From Candidatus Galligastranaerophilus intestinavium (lineage in GTDB: Bacteria > Cyanobacteriota > Vampirovibrionia > Gastranaerophilales > Gastranaerophilaceae): a stretch of DNA of 34,841 bases. The position numbers and the translations under genes are program-made. Shown here piece after piece: positions 1 through 6,202 of the stretch. The notes under the pieces were generated by a model. That model was not told the origin of the DNA. It saw only the letters and a list, made by a program, of their open reading frames with translations, and searched no databases. Location: contig DVJQ01000056.1 of assembly GCA_018716625.1 (NCBI GenBank), forward strand, positions 1 to 34,841. Direction: 5' to 3'. Positions within the stretch are counted from its first letter, which is position 1. The number at the start of each line of letters is the position of its first letter.

Positions 1-103
1 TTGCTCTTTTTGTAATAACGGGAGCTAAGAGTGTAAGTATCACAGAGATAATTAAAATTGATACAAGAAGTTCTGCTAATGTAAAAGCGTTTTGTTTTTT
101 CAT
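1..103 (-). CDS. Prepilin-type N-terminal domain protein (partial, runs off left edge)
   Basis: The reverse strand opens at an ATG (103-101) preceded by an AAGGA ribosome site 7 bases upstream, and stays open to the window edge (34 codons). The peptide begins MKKQNAFTLAELL and continues into a hydrophobic stretch ending near LLAPVITKR. This is the class III (type IV pilin/pseudopilin) signal: a short basic leader, then F-T-L-x-E with the conserved Glu at +5, then a hydrophobic helix. Prepilin peptidase would cut between Ala6 and Phe7. The usual -1 residue is Gly, so Ala is a deviation. Only the leader and helix are visible, so pilin, pseudopilin or another secreted protein with this signal cannot be told apart. 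Confidence 0.8.
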   Translation of the reverse strand, partial: MKKQNAFTLAELLVSILIISVILTLLAPVITKRA

Positions 104-250
104 ATTTATTCCTTATTTAGTTATTTTCAGACAGTTAGAAACAATGTGTAAGTTTTTTACTTCTAAAATATTGAAATCAAAAACTAACCATGTGGATTAT
201 AGAACATGTTTATTACTTTTGCAAATATTTAGTAATACTTTTATGGTTTA

Positions 251-278
251 AAAAGCATTGCTTGCACTCTATGCTTTT
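251..278. promoter_or_regulatory. Inverted repeat upstream of the XRE regulator (candidate operator)
   Basis: AAAAGCAT (251-258) is repeated in perfect inverted form as ATGCTTTT (271-278) with 12 bases between. It lies 27 bases ahead of the start of the helix-turn-helix gene, where an autoregulatory site would be expected. A 5'-UTR hairpin is an alternative. The rest of the 202-base gap (104-305) shows no gene. Confidence 0.4.
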
Positions 279-305
279 ATTGGGGCAGCAAGGGGTATTT
301 AAAAA

Positions 306-626
306 ATGATAGCCGAGGACAAAAAATTTATAGGTCAAAAGATAAAACAGCAAAGAAAGCGTCTAAAGTTGACGCAGTTTGAACTTGCAGAAAAAGTCGG
401 AATACACGAAAAACAACTCTCCAGAATTGAAGCGGGCTTACACTACCCTTCTTTAGAAAATTTTATAAAAATTCTTCGCATATTAAACATAAGTCTTTCG
501 GAGTTTGAAGAAAAAAAAGAAATAAACCCAATAAAAGACGATATTTGCCAACTTTTGGACGAGTCAGACAATTATGAGTTAAAAATTTATAGAGATGTCA
601 TAAAAACCCTTAAAAAGAATTTATAA
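306..626 (+). CDS. XRE/Cro-family helix-turn-helix transcriptional regulator
   Basis: This 106-residue protein carries one Cro/C1-type helix-turn-helix at about residues 10-66. The motif runs IGQKIKQQRKRLKLTQFELA (scaffold and first helix), then a recognition region around EKQLSRIEAG and PSLENFIKIL. The C-terminal 40 residues are acidic and helical with no recognised sensor domain, so it is probably a small dimeric repressor. An AAGGGG ribosome site precedes the ATG. The gene ends one base before the stop of the convergent protease gene. Its targets are unknown. An inverted repeat at 251-278 may be its own operator, and the divergent prepilin-like gene could be a target. Confidence 0.85.
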   Translation: MIAEDKKFIGQKIKQQRKRLKLTQFELAEKVGIHEKQLSRIEAGLHYPSLENFIKILRILNISLSEFEEKKEINPIKDDICQLLDESDNYELKIYRDVIKTLKKNL

Positions 627-1325
627 TCAACGAAATTTCCCCGTTGTTTTTGCAAGACTAATAAATTCTTTTGCGTAGTTTACAGGTACGGCAAAACCTA
701 TGCCGATGTTTGAACGATTATTATCTGGGTTATAAATTGATTGGTTTATACCAATTACTTCACCGTCAAGGTTTAAAAGCGGTCCGCCCGAGCACCCCGG
801 GTTAATGGCAGCATCTGTCTGCAATTTTTTTCTGTCATAGTCAATACGAGAGATTATACCCGTTGTAAGTGTACCCCTAAAACCAAAGGGGTTGCCTATT
901 GCAAGAACTCTTTGTCCGACCTTGACCGTTTCAGAATCTCCAAGGCGTATTGTAGAGAGTTTTTCTTTTGGGGTAATTTTTATAAGCGCCAAGTCATTTT
1001 TGTCCTTGAGTACGGCAAAAACAGTAGCCTTGTAAGTTTTACCGCTTTGGGTGGTGACTTCTATATTTTTTGATTGGTTAATAACATGAGAGCTTGTAAG
1101 AATAATACCTGAAGGGTCAATAACACAACCTGTACCTGATGAAATACCTTGATCCAAATCCGCGTCAATTGCAACAATTGAAGGTGTTATTTTTTCATAA
1201 ACACTAATACTTGCACTCTCATCATCGGAGCGAGCAGAGTTTGAAGCAAAAGAAGGAATGTTAACATTACTTAATAAAACAAAAAAAACAGGCAATAAAA
1301 TTGCAAAAAAAGTTTTTTTAAACAT
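627..1325 (-). CDS. Secreted trypsin-like (HtrA/DegP, S1C) serine protease without PDZ domain
   Basis: The protein has 232 residues. It starts with a signal peptide (basic MFKK, hydrophobic core to about residue 20, likely cut after SFA near 27), so it should act in the periplasm or outside. The trypsin fold follows with the full triad: His80 in LTSSHV, Asp111 in KNDLALI and Ser179 in INPGCSGGP. The family norm at the last site is GNSGGP, so Cys replaces Asn before the serine. HtrA proteins usually add one or two PDZ domains; here the protein stops at GFAVPVNYAKEFI plus about 15 residues, with no PDZ and no anchor. Protein quality control is the family role, but the substrates are unknown. 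It is a single gene convergent with the XRE regulator. Confidence 0.88.
   Translation of the reverse strand: MFKKTFFAILLPVFFVLLSNVNIPSFASNSARSDDESASISVYEKITPSIVAIDADLDQGISSGTGCVIDPSGIILTSSHVINQSKNIEVTTQSGKTYKATVFAVLKDKNDLALIKITPKEKLSTIRLGDSETVKVGQRVLAIGNPFGFRGTLTTGIISRIDYDRKKLQTDAAINPGCSGGPLLNLDGEVIGINQSIYNPDNNRSNIGIGFAVPVNYAKEFISLAKTTGKFR
628..651 (+). terminator. Possible weak terminator of the XRE gene
   Basis: CAACG (628-632) pairs with CGTTG (642-646) and is followed by five T. The stem has only 5 bp and lies inside the 3' end of the convergent protease gene, so this is a weak call. Confidence 0.3.
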
Positions 1326-1391
1326 GTATAGACCACTCCATTATCGTATAGGGGATAATAGAGAATATAAAGCGGGAAGTTCATTTATTCA

Positions 1392-1420
1392 TTGCCCAAC
1401 ATGATATGTTGTGGTACAAT
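1392..1420 (+). promoter_or_regulatory. Sigma-70-type promoter of the Ycf23/DUF561 gene
   Basis: TTGCCC (1392-1397) and TACAAT (1415-1420) are separated by 17 bases. Transcription would begin near 1427. That falls downstream of an in-frame ATG at 1392 and so favours the start at 1449. Confidence 0.6.
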
Positions 1421-1448
1421 TCTTGTAAATTTTAGGAAAGGAAGAAAC

Positions 1449-2237
1449 ATGAGAAGTATTGAAGTTTTCAAAAGACATTTGAGAGAGAAAAGGGCAATTA
1501 AAATTATTTCCGGAATTGACAACTATGATCTCGAAAATGTAAAAAAAGTTGTAAGTGCTGCACAAATGGGTCTTGCAAGTGCTGTTGACGTAGCTTGCGA
1601 TAAGGCAGTTTTTGATGTTGCAACAAAAAATACCAATCTGCCGATATTTGTATCATCAATTCAACCATTTAAACTTGCACAGGCAGTAAAATGGGGTGCT
1701 AATGCGGTAGAAATCGGCAATTTTGACGCTTTATACGCAAAAGGTGAAAGCTTTAGCACAGATGTTGTTTACGAAATAACACTTGAAACAATGAGCTTGC
1801 TTGAAGGCAAAAATACATTTGTTTGCGTTACAATCCCCGGGAATGCGGACATTAAAGACCAAATTGAACTGGCAAAAAAACTTGAATTACTTGGTGTTGA
1901 CCTAATTCAGACAGAAGGTATGAAGCCTCAAGGAGTAAAAACAGTTGGTGCAAAAGCACTTCTTGAAACCGCTCAGGCTACAATCGGCAACACTCTTGAA
2001 TTGTCACGTCATGTATCAATTCCGATTATGAGCGCATCAGGAATTAGCGCGCAAACTACACCTCTTGCTTTTGCTGCAGGCGCAAGCGCAGTAGGAGTTG
2101 GCTCTGCTGTTAATAAACTTGATACTCAAATTGAAATGGTAGCAACAATTAGAAATATAGTTGCTTCAGTTTCTCAAAGAAACTCTTTAAATCGCGAATA
2201 TGCGAGAAACACAAAAGAGCTTGGAATGTTGAAATAG
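1449..2237 (+). CDS. ycf23: Ycf23/DUF561 family protein (TIM-barrel-like)
   Basis: The 262-residue protein matches the Ycf23 family of cyanobacteria and red-algal plastids. It shows AIKIISGIDNYDLENV near the start, DVACDKAV, PIFVSSIQPFKL, AVEIGNFDALY, FVCVTIPG, GVDLIQTEGM and IPIMSASGIS, and a C-terminal GASAVGVGSAVNKL that resembles a phosphate-binding loop of a TIM barrel. The reaction is not known to me; the fold suggests an enzyme. I start it at 1449, where AGGAAAGG lies 7 bases upstream, because the promoter at 1392-1420 would exclude the longer in-frame start. It is a single gene closed by a strong terminator. Its presence is a phylogenetic hint, since no photosynthesis gene is visible nearby. 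Confidence 0.85.
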   Translation: MRSIEVFKRHLREKRAIKIISGIDNYDLENVKKVVSAAQMGLASAVDVACDKAVFDVATKNTNLPIFVSSIQPFKLAQAVKWGANAVEIGNFDALYAKGESFSTDVVYEITLETMSLLEGKNTFVCVTIPGNADIKDQIELAKKLELLGVDLIQTEGMKPQGVKTVGAKALLETAQATIGNTLELSRHVSIPIMSASGISAQTTPLAFAAGASAVGVGSAVNKLDTQIEMVATIRNIVASVSQRNSLNREYARNTKELGMLK

Positions 2238-2260
2238 TTAAATAAAAATCGCAACCATAT

Positions 2261-2297
2261 AAAAACCCGCTTTTGTTGAATAGCAAAGCGGGTTTTT
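2261..2297. terminator. Bidirectional Rho-independent terminator
   Basis: A 13-bp stem pairs AAAAACCCGCTTT (2261-2273) with AAAGCGGGTTTTT (2285-2297), with T-runs in both reading directions. It serves the ycf23 gene on the plus strand and the glycosyltransferase-like gene on the minus strand. Confidence 0.9.
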
Positions 2298-2313
2298 TAA
2301 AAATAATAAAAGC

Positions 2314-3879
2314 TTATTCGCCTCTGTGAGTCATATTATCAATTATACCTTTAATCTCACAGTTTAAATAATTTGGACAACTATTCCATATCAGTGTTTG
2401 CTGTATTGTGTCATCAGGAGACAATGCTCTACATTCCCCCTTTAGTACATCAACCGTACCATCCGGTACAGAGCAAAAATTTCCGCAAGTTTGACACACT
2501 TTTAGTGTAAGACCCTTTGCCTTTAGTTTGTTTACCATATCATTCATGGCATCATACATTCTTATAAAAGAATCCGAAGTTATATGTCTTTTATTATGCT
2601 CAAATACGACTTTTCGCATTCCATCTTCAGAAACCAACAATAGTCGACACAATTCATCCTTTTTACCGTCAAAAACGACCGAATTTATAGCAGCGGAATT
2701 AACGTTTTCATCTTCATGATTTTTATTCTCAATCCAAATCAAAGAAATTTTTTTCATAAATATCTTTGCTCTTTGCCAAAAAATACAGGCGGGGTATAGA
2801 GTTATATAAAACAATTCTTTTAAATTAAGTCTTGCAGCAAAAGCACCTATAATAAAATTAAAAACAAGCAAAAGTCCCAAATGAAATGCAAATTTTAATT
2901 CAAGAGGGGTAAAATAACGCAGAATACACAAAAGCAAGACTATATAAGAAACCATAACACCGAGTGTGTCAGGCTTTAGCATAAAAAATACAAATTCTTT
3001 AAAATTCCAAGGTTTTACAAACATCCTTGGGAAATAATACTTGAACATAGCAAGCTTTTGCATAAAAGAAGCGCAAGAAGCGTTGTAATTATCAACTTCG
3101 ACCCACGTATTTAAAAACGGAGAAAATGTGGGGCGAATACCGTTTGAAGCAAGAAACAATGAAAATTTCAACTCATTATTTTTTGTTTCAAAACACACCC
3201 TACCGGTTTTTTCCAAAACATCAGCACTTATTACGCAATTTTGACCATCAAGGACAATTGGCATTTCAAACATTGTCCTTACGATATTTTGAACTTTGTT
3301 TTGATACTTTAAATAAGAGCGAAAAACCTGACATTTAATTTGACTTAAAAACTCATCCTGATGACAATTAACACTTAAAGAGCCACTTAAAACACAGGAG
3401 GGATAAATCACTTTATTAATATAAGATAAATAATTTTCATCCACCATTCTGTCAGCACCTAAAAATACAAACGCGCTAAATCTGTTTTCAGCAACCAATT
3501 TTTGTACAATCAAAGACAAGGACTTGTCTTTTGAAAAATATTCGGGATTTTCTATAATATGAATCTGTGCGCCATAAGCAAACTCAGGCACCGAAACATT
3601 TTCTCTGTCCCTTTTAAAAACAACATGCACTTCATAGTTTTGTCTTGAATATGTCTGATTGTCTAGCACTTTTAGCAAGTCGTAAAGTCTTTTATTGGTT
3701 GAATCCGCCCAGATTATAACACAAAGAGTATTTAGTGCACTTGATGATTGCAAAAGCATTTTTGTATCAGATACATACTCTTTTGCACCAAAGGCTTTTA
3801 TGTTGAGAGTTAGAGTGTAAATCGAATAAATTGATATATATATAAATAATGAAAATAAAACCAAATTTATTAATAGCAT
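2314..3879 (-). CDS. Membrane glycosyltransferase-like protein (GT2-like) with cysteine-rich C-terminal tail
   Basis: This 521-residue protein has an N-terminal membrane helix (about 2-24), then a GT-A-like region. Signs of the latter are TLCVIIWADSTNKRLYDLLK with LDNQTYSRQNYEVHVVF, as in family 2 glycosyltransferases, and FVFLGADRMVDENYL at the place of the DXD motif, here degenerate (ADRM). Hydrophobic segments at about 305-370 form further membrane helices. The last 120 residues are soluble and carry six cysteines: C462, C465, C469, C483, C501 and C507, suggesting a metal or Fe-S site. I do not recognise this tail. Sugar donor and acceptor cannot be named, and the weak DXD leaves activity in doubt. 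The ribosome site is poor, but starting later would remove the first helix. It is a single gene diverging from ilvE. Confidence 0.6.
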   Translation of the reverse strand: MLLINLVLFSLFIYISIYSIYTLTLNIKAFGAKEYVSDTKMLLQSSSALNTLCVIIWADSTNKRLYDLLKVLDNQTYSRQNYEVHVVFKRDRENVSVPEFAYGAQIHIIENPEYFSKDKSLSLIVQKLVAENRFSAFVFLGADRMVDENYLSYINKVIYPSCVLSGSLSVNCHQDEFLSQIKCQVFRSYLKYQNKVQNIVRTMFEMPIVLDGQNCVISADVLEKTGRVCFETKNNELKFSLFLASNGIRPTFSPFLNTWVEVDNYNASCASFMQKLAMFKYYFPRMFVKPWNFKEFVFFMLKPDTLGVMVSYIVLLLCILRYFTPLELKFAFHLGLLLVFNFIIGAFAARLNLKELFYITLYPACIFWQRAKIFMKKISLIWIENKNHEDENVNSAAINSVVFDGKKDELCRLLLVSEDGMRKVVFEHNKRHITSDSFIRMYDAMNDMVNKLKAKGLTLKVCQTCGNFCSVPDGTVDVLKGECRALSPDDTIQQTLIWNSCPNYLNCEIKGIIDNMTHRGE

Positions 3880-3898
3880 TGCTACATTCTATATAAAA

Positions 3899-3927
3899 AT
3901 AATATAAAAATCTAGCTTTTTTTACAA
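3899..3927 (-). promoter_or_regulatory. Predicted promoter of the glycosyltransferase-like gene
   Basis: Read on the minus strand, TTGTAA (3927-3922) and TATTAT (3904-3899) are 17 bases apart, and the -10 box ends 19 bases before the ATG. The region is AT-rich, so chance matches are possible. Confidence 0.45.
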
Positions 3928-3975
3928 TATTTTGCGATAATTAACAGGTACATAATTTAATTTTGGAGGAACAAA

Positions 3976-4896
3976 ATGAGCCAAGAGTTTTATTACATGG
4001 ACGGCAAGTATGTACCATCAGATGAAGCAATGATTCCTGTCAGAACCCACGCTTTTTTATATGGCACATCAGTTTTTGAAGGTATCAGGGGATACTACAA
4101 CGAGCAAGAAGATCAAATTTATGCTTTCCGTATGAAAGAGCACTTTGAAAGACTTTTAAACAGCTGCAAAATTATGCATATGGATCCAAAACACACTCTT
4201 GAGGAATATATGCAAATTACAAAGGATTTATTAAAGAAAAATAACTACCGCCAAGATTGTTACATAAGACCTGAAGTCTATAAAAGCGCACTTAAAATAG
4301 GCCCGACACTTATTGATAACACTGACTCTGTTCTAATATTTACAATCAAGTTGGGAAATTATTTTGGCGAAGAAAAAATGCTAAAAGTATGCATTTCAAA
4401 CTGGAACAGACTTGAAGACAACACTATTCCGCCGCGTGCAAAAGTATCCGGAGCTTATGCAAACACAGCCCTTATGATAACAGATGCCAAACTTGCAGGC
4501 TTTGATGAGTGTATCTCGCTTTCTGCCTCAGGCCATGTTGCAGAAGGCTCCGCTATGAATTTCTTTATAGTTGAAGGCGACACGCTTGTTACAACACAAA
4601 CAACAAGCAATATTTTAGTAGGTGTAACAAGAAACACCATTCTTGAAATTGCAAAAGAAGAATTGGGGCTCAAAGTTTGCGAAAGAGAAATAGACAGAAC
4701 AGAGCTCTACACTGCAGATGAAGCATTTTTCTGCGGTACGGGCGCACAAATTGCACCGATTGGCTCTATTGACAATCGTACAATAGGCAACGGACAAACA
4801 GGAGAAAAAACAGCGGCAATTGCAAAACTATACTATGACATTGTTCGCGGTAAAGTTGAAAAATATAAAAAATGGTGCACACCGATTTATGAATAA
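3976..4896 (+). CDS. ilvE: Branched-chain amino acid aminotransferase
   Basis: The enzyme moves amino groups between glutamate and the 2-oxo acids of valine, leucine and isoleucine, the last step of their synthesis, using PLP in the cytoplasm. The 306 residues are of normal length for fold-type IV aminotransferases. Visible motifs are YGTSVFEGIRGY (27-40), IPPRAKVSGAYANT with the PLP lysine at Lys156, and GHVAEGSAMNFF with the PLP-binding Glu, followed by SNILVGVTRNTIL. The longer spacing and the RGY motif favour IlvE over aminodeoxychorismate lyase or D-amino acid transaminase. GGAGG lies 6 bases ahead of the ATG. The 3' end overlaps the next gene by 8 bases, so the two are probably translated from one message. 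No other branched-chain gene is nearby. Confidence 0.93.
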   Translation: MSQEFYYMDGKYVPSDEAMIPVRTHAFLYGTSVFEGIRGYYNEQEDQIYAFRMKEHFERLLNSCKIMHMDPKHTLEEYMQITKDLLKKNNYRQDCYIRPEVYKSALKIGPTLIDNTDSVLIFTIKLGNYFGEEKMLKVCISNWNRLEDNTIPPRAKVSGAYANTALMITDAKLAGFDECISLSASGHVAEGSAMNFFIVEGDTLVTTQTTSNILVGVTRNTILEIAKEELGLKVCEREIDRTELYTADEAFFCGTGAQIAPIGSIDNRTIGNGQTGEKTAAIAKLYYDIVRGKVEKYKKWCTPIYE

Positions 4897-5641
4897 TCTT
4901 GGCATTAGTTTTTTGGGACAATGTGTCCAAAATTTCACAAGAGCTATAAAATACACTTTTGGGGGTAACGTTGCCCTCAGAAGTGTAATTGCGCAAGCTG
5001 CGCAAATAGGCTTTGATTCACTTGGAATATCGCTTATGATTGTTTTTATAGCAGCATCCGTCATAGCCCTTCAAGTGTCAAACCAGTTCTTAATGTCAGG
5101 TGCAGACAGCTACATAGGCGGTTTTTTAGCAATTGCACTTATAAGAGAAATTGCCCCCGGCTTTGCCGCTCTTGCAATAGGAGCACGTGCAGGGACTGCA
5201 ATTACGGCTCAAATTGCCAATATGAAAGTAACATCTCAGGTGGATGCCATGAAAGTCTTACATGTTGATCCCGTTGGCTATTATTTTGCACCAAGAATTC
5301 TTGCAGGTGCGATGAGCGTAACTTGCGTTGTAGTTTTAGCTGAATTTATCGGGATTTTAGGCGGGATGATTGTTGCATACTTTTCGGTCGGACTACATCC
5401 AAACCGCTATTTTAACTCTGTTTGGCTTATGCTAAACACAAAGGATATATATGTAAGTTTACTCAAGGGATTTTTATTTGGCGCAATTATTTCTACCGTT
5501 TGCGCAACAGTCGGATATAACACTATAGGCGGTGCAAAAAACGTTGGAGAATCAACCACAAAATCCGCTATTTTGTGCACAATTTACTTACTTTTTGCAG
5601 ATTTATTGATTGGCTTTCTTTTCTACACAGGTAATCATTAG
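4889..5641 (+). CDS. mlaE: MlaE-type ABC transporter permease (lipid transport)
   Basis: MlaE permeases sit in the inner membrane and, with the MlaF ATPase and the MCE protein MlaD, move phospholipids between the two membranes; cyanobacteria and plastids have related systems (TGD1-like). The 250 residues have four to five hydrophobic segments and the family signature: IREIAPGFAALAIGARAGTAITA at about 89-111 (read as IREIAPGF, then ARAGTAITA), NMKVTSQVDAMKVL and the carboxyl-terminal GFLFGAIISTVCATVGY. I chose the ATG at 4889, inside the last codons of ilvE. It gives the usual length, whereas longer in-frame starts add a polar tail. It has no clear ribosome site, which suggests translational coupling to ilvE. 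No mlaF or mlaD lies nearby, so the partners must be elsewhere. Confidence 0.88.
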   Translation: MNNLGISFLGQCVQNFTRAIKYTFGGNVALRSVIAQAAQIGFDSLGISLMIVFIAASVIALQVSNQFLMSGADSYIGGFLAIALIREIAPGFAALAIGARAGTAITAQIANMKVTSQVDAMKVLHVDPVGYYFAPRILAGAMSVTCVVVLAEFIGILGGMIVAYFSVGLHPNRYFNSVWLMLNTKDIYVSLLKGFLFGAIISTVCATVGYNTIGGAKNVGESTTKSAILCTIYLLFADLLIGFLFYTGNH

Positions 5642-5755
5642 TTTGGTGTATTTTTTTTAGCTCATACTAAATCTTTTCAACATTTTAGACGATGAAGCAC
5701 AACCTTCAATGGAGTATCCTTTTATTATCAAACTTGGTGTAGAAGGAAATATGTT

Positions 5756-6202
5756 TTGAGGAGGTTTACTTTTAGGCTGCAAAGTATCCTGAATATAAGG
5801 GAGAAAAAACTTGAGGATGAGAGGCTGAAACTCGCTGAAATTATATCTAAACTGGAAACACAAAAAGATATTTTGCTCGAGATGAATGAAAAAAAAGAAA
5901 ATCTGGAAAAAGAATTAAGCGATTTACTTAACAATCAGGTTCTTGATATTCAGTTTACCGTGAACTACAAAGGCTACATAAAGCAATTATCGGATGATAT
6001 TAAAACACAGTTTGAAGTAATAAAAAGAACTCAAAGCGAACTGAGCGAACAACAAAAGAAAGTTTCTGAAGCGTATAGAGAGGTAAAAATACTTGAAAAG
6101 CTAAAAGAAAAACAGTACAAAGATTTTCTGTTCGAATACGAACAAAGTCAAATAAAAGAAATCGACGACATAACAAGCTCAAGACAAAAGAAAGTTATAT
6201 AA
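5756..6202 (+). CDS. fliJ: Flagellar export chaperone/stalk protein FliJ
   Basis: FliJ is a small coiled-coil protein of the flagellar type III export apparatus; it links the FliI ATPase ring to FlhA and escorts FliM-class and hook substrates. The 148 residues are almost wholly charged helix with heptad character and open with the family hallmark FTFRLQSILNIREKKLEDE (4-22). The start is TTG at 5756, with AAGGAA 7 bases upstream; the first plausible in-frame ATG lies inside the coiled coil and would lose the hallmark. It is the first gene of the flagellar block and its stop directly abuts the fliK start. FliI, which normally precedes FliJ, is absent: the gene upstream is mlaE, 114 bases away. 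Confidence 0.87.
   Translation: MRRFTFRLQSILNIREKKLEDERLKLAEIISKLETQKDILLEMNEKKENLEKELSDLLNNQVLDIQFTVNYKGYIKQLSDDIKTQFEVIKRTQSELSEQQKKVSEAYREVKILEKLKEKQYKDFLFEYEQSQIKEIDDITSSRQKKVI

Noticed and set aside
1392-1448. 19-codon upstream extension of the ycf23 gene
   Set aside because: It would begin within the -35 box of a good promoter. The ATG at 1449 has a strong ribosome site and matches the family start.
3931-3958. Candidate plus-strand promoter for ilvE (TTGCGA with TAATTT)
   Set aside because: The spacing is only 15 bases and the -10 match is poor. Other combinations in this AT-rich gap are no better.
5692-5742. Short ORF of 16 codons (starts MKHNLQWSILLL) in the mlaE-fliJ gap, and a second short frame ending at the TGA at 5757-5759
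   Set aside because: No ribosome site precedes either, neither resembles a known peptide, and the second lacks a convincing start. The gap is best read as a leader of fliJ.
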